A stretch of 64,000 nt of DNA. Source: Acanthosepion pharaonis (taxonomy: Eukaryota; Mollusca; Cephalopoda; Sepiida; Sepiidae). Positions within the stretch are counted from its first letter, which is position 1. The number at the start of each line of letters is the position of its first letter. Under the pieces are notes generated by a model, which did no database searches, had not been told where the DNA came from, and saw nothing but the letters and a program-made list of their open reading frames with translations. The DNA is taken from contig CAHIKZ030005641.1 of NCBI GenBank assembly GCA_903632075.3, forward strand, positions 1,509,001 through 1,573,000. The letters run 5' to 3'. A program made the position numbers and the translations under genes. Shown here piece by piece: positions 23,045-34,679 of this stretch.

Positions 23045-23895
23045 GTCACAATTGTTGCTAGGGACTTATTGTTTGTTTGTTTTTTGTTTTTTTTTGTTTG
23101 TTTTTTTTTTGTTTTGTTTTGTTTTTAAGCACTTAAGAATGGCTGTATTCAGTTGCAGTAATCTCTGGAAAATAGCAAATGCGTGGACCCCCCTCCGCTT
23201 ACCAGCCATGACTATCAGTATTTTTCATATGTGATCTTTGCTCAATGCGGTCATATTTTGCTATGCTGGAACCGCACACCTTTGTAATTTTGTCATCTGG
23301 GCTTTTTTTTCTACTCAGCAGTGTTTAAATATTCTTACTGTTAGCAATAGATGATCACTTTAATTTTAATATTGACTGATAACATAATAATTTATTATGT
23401 ATATCACTTTTATCTGTGATACTCATTCTTCCTATTTTCTGCACACATTTCGATTATCCATTTCTCTTTAGCTTCCTGCAATGTTTAATTTTCATTTATT
23501 TCATTTTATTTGTTCCATTCATCGGGTTGAATGGTAATAAAGTTTCAAAATCAGTCTGTCTATAACTCTCAATAATTTGTCTTAAGATCAATTTGTACCT
23601 TATTATTTTCAATTGGCACCAATTAAAAAAGTATATAAAAATTGGCACCTCTGGGGTAGCTACGCGCCATAATATTTGAGCATTTCATTATTTATAGCAT
23701 GTATAAGGTATAAGTTGGACCAATTAATCTCTTAATTTATTATTAATTTCCAGCTGAAGATTATACTGACGCCATGAAACACCAAGGAGTGGATTAGATA
23801 CGCAGCGGCAAAATTATTTTATTATTTAATAATGTAATAATCTCTGTCTTTTGATATTGAGAATTTGAGTTATTTACCTTTGTTGGTGTTGACAC
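23045..23895. other. No recognisable gene; T-rich tract
   Basis: A T/G-rich tract (GTTTGTTTTTT type) covers about 23,065-23,126. A short duplicated ATTGGCACC block occurs at 23,612 and 23,641. Nothing else is assigned. Confidence 0.4.
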
Positions 23896-23907
23896 ACTTT
23901 TTGGCTA

Positions 23908-23949
<42 letters not shown>

Positions 23950-23961
23950 TAGCCAAAAAGT
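23896..23961. repeat. Perfect palindrome centred on (TA)n
   Basis: ACTTTTTGGCTATTTTTAAT on the left is the exact reverse complement of ATTAAAAATAGCCAAAAAGT on the right, with (TA)n between. The 66-bp sequence can form a single hairpin or cruciform. Confidence 0.9.
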
Positions 23962-25414
23962 AAAAAAATAAAACAAAACGTTCAAAACTTATCTTCCCGA
24001 TTTCAAATTTCACAGATGTTTTTATGTTCAGCGGGAGCTTAGGTGCTTCCGTTCATTTTATCAACATATATATTACTTAAAAAATTTACACATAAAATGT
24101 TAAATATAGATGTCATCTTATTTTAAACTTATTGTAAAATGAGGTTGTTATTGCATGACGTAATCTAATTGAAATAATTCGATTATGTGTATTAAATAAT
24201 TTTTATATAATAAAAATTTTACATTATGGCCAGCAAGGTGTGTAATGCAAATCTTAATAAATATAATAGAGGATTCTATTGATAGTTAATTGGATATTAA
24301 ATCCATTTAGTTTCTCTATATACGTAAGTAGTATCGTTATATTTGTATTATCATAATATTCAAAATAATAGTTGGTTTGATGCAAAAACGATTTGGGTAT
24401 AGTGAGTAGCAAGCGAAAGCGAAAGTTGACACTCCTACAGCTGGAATATAAGTGAGAAAAATTATTTTCTGCGCAGGAAGATTGCGCATAGATTCCATTT
24501 AGAACAAAAAGTATTTCCAACCAATAAGAAGACTTAGCACCCAAACCTAGTCACTGGAGCCACCCTATATCCATAAAAGGAGCTGAACCCTTTAACTCTA
24601 GGAGAAAAAAATAATTCCACACGCGGCATCACCCACTTCATTGTACTAAAGAGGTGGCCCAGGTTCACGCTCACAACACTAAACTGACCTTATGTCGCAT
24701 CTTGCCATCGTGGTGGTAGGGGGGGGTAAATACCAAAAAAAATCCTTCTACCGCTGAACCTATTACTTTCGTGATCTCTCCTTCGTCTGATGTTCGAGTT
24801 TTGCCAGCTCCACCTCCAACGGTATCTGTATGGATTGTTAAATTTCTGTGAACTATAAAAAAAATACGAACATTATTTTCTTTCAGTCAGTCCTTGTAAA
24901 GACCTTCTTTCTATTCGTATCGTAATCTCACTGAAATACGTTAATAATATATTTTATTGCATGAAATATATTTTGTATCCGCTTGCATTTATGACATTTT
25001 GTTTAAAAAATATAAAAATGATAAACCTATCTATTGTATTCCTATTTAAATGTTAAATTGTCCCTTTGTTTGAATAAGCCGCGATCTTTCGACAGACAAA
25101 ATATTTATGGCTGCTTGTTTATCAGCATCCCTTTTAATAGTTGAACAACTAAAAGAGGCGACTTACTATCACAATTTATATTATTGGTCAAACGTATTTT
25201 TTATTTTATTTTAGCTTTATTTTATATATTCATTTATTTAAAATTATCTAATGCATATATAATCACCGAAGTTTTTGAACTTGTTATTTAATCATGTACT
25301 ATTAATGCGCCGTGTTTTAATATTAAGCTCTTTAATTACATGGACGGCTTGCCTTAAATGCATTATCCTCTATTAATACAGTAGTCGACATTTTTTGCGA
25401 CACAGGTTTTGTTT
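23962..25414. other. No recognisable gene
   Basis: AT-rich intergenic DNA. Short frames only, with no domain, repeat family or RNA gene recognised. Confidence 0.4.
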
Positions 25415-25475
<61 letters not shown>

Positions 25476-25485
25476 TAGATAGATA
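25415..25485. repeat. (CA)n(TA)n(GATA)n compound microsatellite
   Basis: CA units, about 25 TA units and then GATA units. It forms the left border of the inverted-repeat element that follows. Confidence 0.95.
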
Positions 25486-26019
25486 TTAAACTACAAATTT
25501 CTATTTTTTTCTCGAATGATCATATCAGTTCAAAGCGTATCTTAACGTAAACAAATGATATTATATATTATGAAATGGACTAAGTCCGACAATAATTTTG
25601 ATATATATATTTTTGTTTATACGTTATTTTTATAGATACAAATATTTCAATATATGCTCTGTTGATAATAAACAATATTAATAACATATACCGGCTTGAA
25701 TATCGGAGAAATCTTATAGAAAATATTGAACCTGTATCCAACACTGAAACTTCATATGGCCTGACGTGTTGTACCATGACGTGCTACAGAGGAAGCATCT
25801 GGTTAGTAAGGTCGACTTACTATAAACAGAGAATTACTATAATTTATTATAAACAGGGTATTTGTATCAATAAATGTAACTTATAAACTATAAATATAAT
25901 TAAAAATTGTCTGACTTATTCCATTACATAATATATGACGTCATTTGTTTATGCTAAGATACGCTTCAAGCAGATATAAGTATTCGAGAAAAATCATGAG
26001 AAATTTTTAGTTTAGACAG

Positions 26020-26020
<1 letters not shown>
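25486..26020. mobile_element. Long-TIR element flanked by (TA)n, copy 1
   Basis: The first ~110 bp (AATTTCTATTTTTTTCTCGA, then CAAAGCGTATCTTAACGTAA, then AAGTCCGACAATAATTTT) is an imperfect reverse complement of the last ~120 bp (TTTTTAATT, CAGACAATTTTTAATTATAT, TAAGATACGCTTCAAGCAGA when read as its complement). The centre holds ATAGATACAAATAT and GAACCTGTATCC blocks shared with the 37.6-38.1 kb copy. (TA)n tracts lie on both sides. Small frames inside are not genes. Confidence 0.65.
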
Positions 26021-26088
<68 letters not shown>

Positions 26089-26114
26089 GGAGAGAGAGAG
26101 AGGGAGAGAGAGAG
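26021..26114. repeat. (TA)n(GA)n compound microsatellite
   Basis: About 28 TA units pass into GAGAGAGGGAGAGA units. It is the right border of the preceding inverted-repeat element. Confidence 0.95.
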
Positions 26115-27499
26115 GAATGCGAACTGCCGAGATCATAAAAACCTAGGCGATCATTATTTTACACCTTTTTCTATCCATGATTATCTGGGAATTGCCATTA
26201 TTTCATTTACCACCCAACCTCGACCGTAAAATGATGAAAACTAAATTTAGTGTGCCCACTGACCTGGTTTTCACTGGTTTCACTTACTTCGTCCTGTCGA
26301 CTTAGTTTTGTGGTGATAAACAAGCAGTAATAAGATGGTTAAATCAAATTACTAATTAAATATTAAGTCTTCCTGCGAAACCTTAACTATTAAGTCTTCT
26401 CCGTGAAACCAACTCCCAAAGATTACTACAATATGCAAGGCTAGCTTGCGCAAGTGCCTCCGTGCCTTGTGCATAGTGAACCTTACTGTAAAAAAAAATA
26501 GTCTAAAAAGCAATCATAAGATGGAATAAAACCCATTAATTAAAATAATAGCAGAACGGCTTCACTTTATAAACACCAATAGTGACATGGAATAAAAAAA
26601 CTAGTTATGAAATATTTAAAAATCAACAGTAACAAGATTTATCATTTTAGTAACTATTTAGGAGGGTGGGAGCTATTTAACAGGAACAAAACGATCGTAG
26701 TGATTGTGTCTAAGAGCGCGTTATTTAACTTCAAGATGCACGGAAATTAACATTCGCTCTGTCAATTCTTTTAAAAGGGTTTACTTAAAGGGAGACAACT
26801 CTCGTTTTCAGTCTAAGGGAAGTAACCTTTTATTCTTCGCTTCAAAAAAATATAAAGCAATTTGTAATCATTCTTTTTGGATATATTTCTTCTCGTAGAG
26901 TTTTCAAAAATCCGACGAAGAATCTTTTAAAGGAATGTACTATGAAATATTTTCTAACGATACTCCCTTTCATTTCGAAATATTTTAAATAGAAAACATA
27001 AAAGAAAGACAAATTCTTTTATTTGTTTATCTTTTCATTTTTATAACAAGAAAATTGTGAGTTTATAAAATGTTCCGGGATGATCATTTTTCAAACTTCG
27101 TAACTTCAAACTTAACTCTGAAATTTATCATTTGTAGAAATTGTCGACAAAGGAATATTCAGCTTTCTTCCTCGATTTCTGAAATAACCAAAACAAATAT
27201 ATATATCAACGACGACTACTTTACATACTTAAAAGTCTCTTTTGTTATAAACCGTATATAAAAAATATCTTCTCAGTGCGGGCAATACACAAACAAAACA
27301 ACAACAAAAAAAGATCTCATTCTGATTCTTAATAAGTAGTCAGTGTTTTTATAAATTCAAAAAACATTTAAGGAAAACAAGAATATTTAACAGACAACAT
27401 TAAAATAACCTGAATTCGGATATGTAAATTCAGAATTTGTACTGGAAATTAGAAAATGAAAGTTCGCTGAAGATTATTTAAACAAAGCTTTATGTTTTG
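26115..27499. other. No recognisable gene
   Basis: AT-rich sequence with scattered short frames and no recognisable family. Confidence 0.4.
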
Positions 27500-28450
27500 T
27501 GTGCACACGTGTGTCCGCTAGAAAATATGATAATTAATTATATATGAAGTAGAAATTCCGTGTGTGTTTCTGTGTAAATATTACATAAAACAATGACATC
27601 AAATAGATGCAGTTTTATCATTTATATGTACCAGTATTAAAGATATAAAAAGCAAGAATATTTTACAAGCAACAAAGCAGGCAACAATTGCAAAAGAACC
27701 TGAATTCTGAACTGTAATTTTTTTAATTACTTTTGCACCAGAAAATTACCTTCCATTACAATTTTGCGGGTCCTGCTTCGAGATAAACTAAAAGAAGTAG
27801 CAACAAAAATTTTCACATGTAAATGACGAATAAATAAACGAACCATTCATTGTCGAAAATAAAAACAACACATTTTCATAAAAATTAAAATTTTAGAAAA
27901 CAATGTGAAAGAGTGGTTGTTAGCATTAGTAAGTGCTTATGTGGTTAAGTATGACCGCTAGAAAATATGAAAATTAATTATATATAAAGCAGATTTTCCG
28001 TTTGTGTTTGTGTGTGAATATTGCATGAAACATTGACATCAAATAAATGTTGTTTTATCATTTATATTTACCAGCATTTATAGAGATGAAAAATCAAGAA
28101 TAATTTGCATGAAAATCAGATAACAATTACAAAAAACAATCGGAATTCGGAATTGTAATTTTTTATTTACTTCTATACTCAGGTGTGTATTATTACCATA
28201 TTTAAAAAAATAAAATGTGAATTTTACAGTTCTCTAATGATTTTATTCAGTCATTATTTGCTTACTCAGCTAATTATAAATTATTTATATAAGGCTCAAT
28301 GTCTTGTGTATTTTACGTGTGTCCGCTCGAAAATATGAAAACAGGGTTATACATTAAGCTGATTTTCAGTGTGGATCTGTTGTGCAAAAAATATATAAAG
28401 TTTAGACATTAAATAAAGGCAGTCTTATAATTTATATCTCCCAGCAAGTG
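27500..28450. repeat. Diverged tandem repeat, three units of ~370-440 bp
   Basis: The unit start CCGCTAGAAAATATGA occurs at 27,515 and 27,955, and as CCGCTCGAAAATATGA at 28,323. Each is followed by TTCCGTGTGTGTTT-like, CATTGACATCAAATAAATG-like and TTTATCATTTATAT-like blocks, and the first two also by a GGAATTCGGAATTGTAATTT-like block. The copies are old and of unequal length. Confidence 0.7.
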
Positions 28451-28575
28451 TCTTATATCTTGCCCAACCTAACGGTTCTTTCTTTCATTAGAATAACAAA
28501 TAAGAACGTTTAGCTATTACTTTTCCAATCCGTTTTTGGTGATCGTCATAAATAAGCGATTGTTTAATCGATAGC

Positions 28576-29073
28576 TGTTATAATTTGTCAGAGTTAGCTC
28601 CTCCTTAGTTCCTTAACCCTTCACTAGGGGTCTCTCTCCCCTGGCTATAAATACTGGGTGACCTTTTGCCTCGATCTCTCTTTTCCCTCAGGCCTTATAC
28701 CACTTCGCGTTGATGAGGTGAGGTAATTCTTTTCCCTTCATTTCAGCTAATATCAATATGTGAGCTCTCACCAATACAGCGTTTCCCAAATTCTGGAAAA
28801 CACGCTAAGAACAATGCCAATACACGTACATACGAACACTCACCGCAATACACACACATAATATTCACCACACAAACTCAATGTAACTGTCCATGTGCTT
28901 GTAAGTTGTTGTTAATACATATATTTGTTTATATATAATTATCGGTCTTGTTTGTTTTCTTTGTCTTCTTTGGACTTGATTAAAGTCCAACATTCTTATG
29001 TAGCTGGACCGGCTATCAGGAAATTTTAACCCACGTGTGTTCTTTACATCCTCATCACCCCACGGTCCATTAC
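28576..29073 (+). mobile_element. Possible solo LTR
   Basis: The segment starts TGTTATAATTTGTCAGAG and ends GGTCCATTACA (TG...CA). It contains a TATA box (GGCTATAAATACTGGGTGAC at 28,641-28,660) upstream of a C/T-rich region and a GATTAAAGTCC block. A TGGCGACGAG primer-binding-site-like sequence occurs separately at about 29,405. No target duplication or coding domain was found, so this is tentative. Confidence 0.3.
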
Positions 29074-30070
29074 AAATTAAACTGCTAAATTATTGAAATA
29101 AAGCTATTTTTCTGTGCTGAGCATTTGGATCAGAATTTCAGAGTTGTTGTGATGAAATAACCTGACTTCCCCATGCACCATAAATGGACGTTCCGGTGGC
29201 CGATAAAGTTCGACCACAGTAAACAGTCGAGAGAGCGACAACAGAGAGCGACAACAAAGGTCTTCGTTGACTACACCATTCGGTTAGCTTACTCCTACTC
29301 TGTCTCTGTATTTTGACATTCCTACATTCCGATATAAAGTATTATTATTTAAACCACCACTCGGGTTTACTTTGTTATTATATCTTTTTGCGAGATATAA
29401 CGACTGGCGACGAGATATAACAAGAGTAAAGCGAACTGAGCCATGTTGACAAAAAGAATAAGCGGATATCATTGTTTGTAAATGATTCTCAACATGTACC
29501 AACCTCGAAACTGACACGCAAATAGCAGTTAAATATTTAGCGATATGACTACGTACAGGAATGTTTAAGAGAGATAGGACGTTGTTCTTCATAGAGGAAC
29601 TAAGCAATACCAAATGAACCAACTACATAAAACCTAATGTAAGGAATACGCTTGAAAACATCAAATGCCCGCTGTATGAATATAACGATACGAAAATAAG
29701 CTACATAACGTATGTAGTAAATTTATCCAGAAAATGGGAAAGGTGTTCCACACAGCATTGTGCAAGCGAATACATTTTCACCACACAGACCGCAAAACAA
29801 TATTTAAAAGAAAGAATACTTTTCATTTAACTATAATTTATATTCAGTTATTATATAATGATCCATCATTTATAAATTCAATTGATGTTATCATTTATGT
29901 ATTTCAACAACAATGATATCTTCCTAAAAAAAATGTGCCAAGTTATGTACTGATGCGGTTCTTTAATTGTAAAACGTCTCCAGCTACACCCCCACCCCCA
30001 CAAAGCGGAGCAAAAACCACACCACAACGGAGAGAATTAAAGGAAACCCAGAAAACACAAAAACTAGAAC
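29074..30070. other. Unassigned; contains one copy of a 33-bp direct repeat
   Basis: ACATAACGTATGTAGTAAAT followed by TTATCCAGAAAA at 29,703 recurs at 30,143 (ACATAACGTATGTATTAAAT then TTATCCAGAAAA), 440 bp apart. A C-rich run (ACACCCCCACCCCCAC) lies near 29,990. No host gene is visible. Confidence 0.4.
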
Positions 30071-30640
30071 TCAAAAATTCAAATAAAAACAACTGTATGG
30101 ACATTTCAAAAATAAAGTAATAATTCTATGTGACAGTGACCCACATAACGTATGTATTAAATTTATCCAGAAAAATAAAGATAAAAAGGTCGTAAAAAAA
30201 AACCCACAGCGACAACAGTTGAACAAACAAAATAGTTTTTCACTATTTTTCACTATATCCCCCCTGATTTCAATGAACTTGATCCAACGATGCTTAAGCA
30301 TTGGAATCCCATCACGGAAGATGGTAGTGTCCTGATCCTCCAAAAACTCTTTTACCGCACATATGATCTTTTTCCTTTTACCAAAATTCTGACCATGTAT
30401 GTGGGATTTCAGTTTAGGAAACAGGAAAAAGTCAGATGAAGTCAAGTGTGGTTAGTAAAGGGGAAAGGGAGTTTCATGCTCTTTTGCAAAATGAAGTCTC
30501 TTTTCCTTATTAACCTCAGACAGCAATGGTCTTTTTTTTTTTTAGCTTTATGTCCTTTGAGGCAAGCTTCTACTATCCCTCTTCTCATTGTGCGAATCAA
30601 TATCACTTTGTTGCCTCTCGAAATTCAGCAGTCATGTTAG
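30071..30640 (-). pseudogene. Transposase relic: mariner C-terminus joined to a Tc1-like segment
   Basis: From 30,440 down to about 30,190 the minus strand encodes TSSDFFLFPKLKSHIHGQNF, then ICAVKEFLEDQDTTIFRDGI, then PMLKHRWIKFIEIRGDIV. This is the C-terminus of a mariner transposase (S-D-F-F-LFP-LK-HL-G...W-KCI...GDY). Immediately upstream (30,620-30,490) the strand reads RRIVEACLKGHKAKKKK, then RPLLSEVNKEKRLHFAKEHE, which resembles the Tc1-type helix-turn-helix linker (AGLK...PLLT..N...RL.FA..H). The catalytic core is absent. Confidence 0.65.
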
Positions 30641-31088
30641 AAGAGTTTGTCCCCCACCCTTTCACCTAGAGATACCCTTTTTAGCAGTCAGTCTTCCCTT
30701 GAGTTTGTACATCTTTTCCGATCTTGACCATCACGACTTTTGAAAGAATTAGTTTGCTTATATCTTTTAATGGTTATTTGTACACCATTTCTTGAGCATT
30801 TCAACAAAGAGGAAGCACTTATAAATTGATACTAAACTTGTTACTAAAAAATTAGAAAAGATTCGGTACTACAGATTAATTTTTAGCAGTACAGATCAAA
30901 TTTCAAATAAATGGTTTTGCCACATGCTTAACAAGTAAAAATGAACACAAATCATTATTGGTACCAATAAATGCCAGTCAAACTTCAATTCAAGAATACT
31001 TATTATAATGTTTTCAGCCAATATATGTACGAGGTTCAATCATATTTCAAACTTTTCTACACCTTCCCCATAATTTTGTCAATGGGTG

Positions 31089-31158
31089 TACATATATATA
31101 GAGAGAGATAGAGAGATAGAGATAGAAAGAGTGAGAGAAATAGAGAGAGAGAGAAAGT
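31089..31158. repeat. (TA)n/(GA)n microsatellite
   Basis: CATATATATA followed by GAGA, GATA and GAGAGAAA units, about 40 bp downstream of the SLC22 stop codon in gene orientation. Confidence 0.9.
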
Positions 31159-31197
31159 ATTGACGAAAGAGAAAACCGAAGATACAAAATGCCTTCC

Positions 31198-31386
31198 TCA
31201 AAGAATAGATATTTTGGTTATATACCTTTTTTTCTCTTCTTCTCGATAAATTTCTTCAAAATTCTCATTCAAATCTTGATTGGTGGTTTCGGGTAGAAAA
31301 TTTACCAAACTTCCTGACGTAAAGCACACGGCCCCCATAAGTACCAGCGGTAGACTCTTTCCGATTTTCCCCGGAGCCAATGTTGT
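31198..31386 (-). CDS. SLC22 organic cation transporter-like, last visible exon
   Basis: This exon follows an acceptor CCATTTTTCAAG and starts in phase 0, joining the 36-kb exon. It encodes TTLAPGKIGKSLPLVLMGAV and then CFTSGSLVNFLPETT, the twelfth membrane helix of a major facilitator and the FLPET motif found after that helix in SLC22 proteins. A charged cytoplasmic tail (NENFEEIYREEEKK) follows. Reading straight on gives RYITKISIL and a stop at 31,198-31,200. The alternative is splicing at AAAAAAG|GTATAT (donor at about 31,223) to an exon not identified. The tail after PET is about 30 residues, a little shorter than typical family members. No AATAAA was picked out on the minus strand just below. 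Function is inferred from the family: uptake or efflux of organic cations or zwitterions across the plasma membrane. Confidence 0.85.
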   Translation of the reverse strand, partial: TTLAPGKIGKSLPLVLMGAVCFTSGSLVNFLPETTNQDLNENFEEIYREEEKKRYITKISIL

Positions 31387-32419
31387 CTTGAAAAATGGAA
31401 GAAAGCATTTATTACATTCAGTCAAGCGATAAGCACTGAAATTACAAAAAGCTAATTGTCACACTTCACCGAATATCGTTGCGAAATATCGCAGTGTTCT
31501 TGTATAGTTTCAGAAAATATTGTTTCTTTTAATATTCGAAAATACCTTCAACTCTAAAATGTTAATTTCACGATATCAAACGTTATTTGAAAAAAAGAAG
31601 CAAAACATATGCATGATTGTTAAATCAATTGAATCATTACAACCTAAGGTAATAAAGCCACTAAGACGCGACGGGGTTATTGCAGAATGAAGGTAACTGA
31701 GAAAACGTTACTGAAGAGAAAGAACAACAAAATTAACAAAATACAAGGGCATAGAATATAGCGATTGACATTGCATTTTCATTTTTGTAGATTTGAGTTG
31801 AAATGAAAGCAGGAAGTTGAAAGAATGTTTCACAGGTAAGAAGCGAACGAAAAGAAACTATAAGAATGTAATTTACTGTTACATCTACAAATTTCAGCAG
31901 TAAAAGGTTGAGACCTACCTGCCAATCTAGTACGTATGCTTACATTCATGAAGTTGCGGTAGCAAAAGCAAAGCTCATCAGAACAATTGCCATGAAAATA
32001 TTTGTAAAAAAAGGCACTAAAAAGCTATATTAAGGCGGCGAGAAAATTATTTAAAACTGGAAGCCAGTTCGGGACCGATGAATTTGAATTGTTTCCATAA
32101 GCTCAAGATGCATAACAGAAACACCAAATCAGATGTGTCAACAATATTCAATGCACGGACAAATTGTAGAAAGTGCAAGTTAGATTCGCTTGAAAAGAAT
32201 TTTCTCGCTCGACACAATATTTTTTTTTTTATTCTCCACTTTTTATTTTAATTAACACACGAGTCATGGAGTGCGTGCAAATAGAGAATAACTCTCTTGA
32301 TCATCTCCAGTTTCCAGTTGCCCCATTAGACATTAGTATATACTAACACTTTAACACAACGGAAAGAAGGACAAGAAAAGCTGAAGGAAACGGATGCCAA
32401 TGATTAGTACTGATAAAGA
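31387..32419 (-). other. SLC22 intron, proximal part, no recognised repeat
   Basis: Part of the 4.8-kb intron between the exons at 36,195-36,376 and 31,198-31,386. No transposon or RNA was recognised in this part. Confidence 0.6.
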
Positions 32420-32640
32420 TCTCATATCCAGATATCATATAAAAAAATTAATACAAATATAGAAAGAATATATCTGGAAAAGGGTAATATCAGTCTGCCT
32501 TGAGAACGTCCCTCAGAGGACGAAACGCGTTGGCTAAAATAAGATTTCCTTTCAGCTTTATTCATACAAATATATAGATACCTGTCACTATGTAGATACC
32601 TGTGCCTCACAGAGAAACTATAACACATATTAACAGAAGA
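32420..32640 (+). repeat. Dispersed repeat with degraded hammerhead-like block
   Basis: At 32,505-32,540 the plus strand reads GTCCCTCAGAGGACGAAACG then CGTTGGCT. A GUCC/GGAC stem with a GAAAC box followed by a short palindromic CGCG is the 3' two-thirds of a hammerhead, but the expected CUGAUGA is replaced by CTTGAGAA. It is related to the minus-strand block at 2,130-2,165. Confidence 0.4.
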
Positions 32641-33285
32641 AGTACTGTGAACGAGAGAAAATCTTAATTGTATTATTCCAAAAATCGGCCAGGCCGGTGG
32701 TGTCTTTTACGTTCCGTGTTACGACCATATCGTTTCCATTCGTACTTCTTACCACCATAACCTTTTACGTCTGGCTTCCTTGCAATCTCGGTAATACCAT
32801 TTTACGGAAGACTCGGATCTATTACAGAAAAGATCGTGTAGCAAAATGGATCAAAATCAAGAGACAGGGTCTGTGAAATGCCGGCAAGCATTTTCTTTTT
32901 ATGCATCCCTTAGGCAAAACTATATTCGGTAATAACTAGAACTTTCAGAGGGAACTTTTTTAAGTGGTGTGAAAGCAATGCCAAGAATAAATGCGATGTT
33001 ATAATGAAAGAAATAGGAAAGACACTTTTGATTACGGAATATGACAAGCTAATATAAATTTAAGACACTAAAGACCAACATCTCTGACACCCAAAGATGT
33101 TTGACTATGGATGATATAAATTTTTAGCAAAACAAAACATATGGATTTTCTTTTTTCATAAGTATGAAGGATGAAGATTACATCGGCCCAAACGGTGTAC
33201 TGACAGCATGAAGAACATACATAAATATCTGAATCAATCTTTGTAATGTGAAAGCAATGTGATGAATAAATCTATAAAAGGCAGG

Positions 33286-33348
<63 letters not shown>
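33286..33348. repeat. (TG)n microsatellite
   Basis: About 30 perfect TG units. Minus-strand frames of repeated Thr-His are artefacts. Confidence 0.97.
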
Positions 33349-33349
<1 letters not shown>

Positions 33350-34013
33350 CGAATGCACGGCCGCAATTTTCGACCAAAATGCACCAAAATTTACATGCAC
33401 ATGCTCCAAGTTAGCGTGAAGACCAAGACAGACTTTGCATTTCCCAACTCCCATCGATAGTGGAAATAATCGATTTTTTCATGCTTCTACGGCAGTTTTC
33501 ATGTAGTTTGCGGCCATTTTCTACTGGCCAGAGTGAGAGCCAATAGCTGACTGACACGAATGTTAACTAGCATACTAGCATGCAAAAAAATCGATAGCTG
33601 CATTCGTCACAAGTGGGAAAAACTTAAATCTGCATGGCACTTTACTCCAATTGACTCATTCGCTTGCTTAAACTCAACGTTGATTCTGATTCCGCAGAAC
33701 TGGGTTTGGGTGTGAAAAAGTATTTGTTGATAACATTCTTTTTTCATTCGGTTTTTCCAGTTACGAGTCCTTCTTTAAAGCTGATCGTTTTGTGTTCATT
33801 TTGTTTAGTTCTTTTTTCGTAACAGATTTAATGTTTAGCATAGAGCAGTGTGAGATAGGCAAGAAATAAGGCATGTAGCAACATCAGCACGGCAAAGGGC
33901 ACTCCTTTAGCGGCAAGGAAGGACAAAAATATTTTAAATCAAGTGATAGCGATTGCTGTATGAGTCGTACGATTTTTGAATCAAGCACGGGCAACGCCGG
34001 GCCATGCTGCTAG
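33349..34013 (+). mobile_element. Probable non-autonomous Helitron, 3' end
   Basis: The segment ends at 33,985-34,013 with CACGGGCAACGCCGGGCCAT then GCTGCTAGT. This is a short GC hairpin (GGC-AAC-GCC) a few bases before CTAG, the classic Helitron terminus. The block resembles the 15,624 end. The left border is uncertain; the (TG)n tract at 33,286 may mark it. No coding domain is present. Confidence 0.5.
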
Positions 34014-34679
34014 TGCGGTAGTATAATAAAAAGGATAATAAAGATACTTTGAATCGAAGGTGAAATAAATATAATCCGTGTCACTCATTCTCCTTTCTTC
34101 ATTCCTTTCAAAAAATTTTATCATTTCACCTCAAACAAAGCGATTATACCATTAATAAGCAAGGTGTTTGTGGAAGTGGAAGAGAATTAGAAGATATTAG
34201 TTTGGGGAAAGGACAATAAAAGAACAAGAATTAGAAAGACGGAATATGGCGTTGCATTTAAATATTTGAAGATTGTAGTTATCAGGGAAGCGAGAAATCG
34301 GGCGTGCTTATAACTGACTTCTACAAGCGGTTACCTCATACTATTACTCTACCCGCAATCCAATCACAATCTCAGTCTTCTCACTATCTCAATCTCCTCT
34401 CCCTACTGACTGACTCAGGTTATTTAACAACAGCAGGCCAAGTAACACTTTGGTCGAGTCCACTTATATGAAAAAGGGGAGGACCCCATAACTCCCATTT
34501 ACTCAAGTCCACTATGTTATGCGCTGTTTTCCTCTTTCCCTCTTACTTTCTGAGTATTAGATTTGCCAATCCCTCTTTCTTCGTGCTCTAGAAATTTCAA
34601 ATCTCCCTTCCTGATGTATAAGTTTCCTTTTTGTTTCCATTTTCTCTAAAACTTCGTCGTTCGGTCAATGGTATCCTCA

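Noticed and set aside
29284..29622. 112-residue minus-strand frame
   Set aside because: No motif recognised; open length is unremarkable for chance in this DNA.
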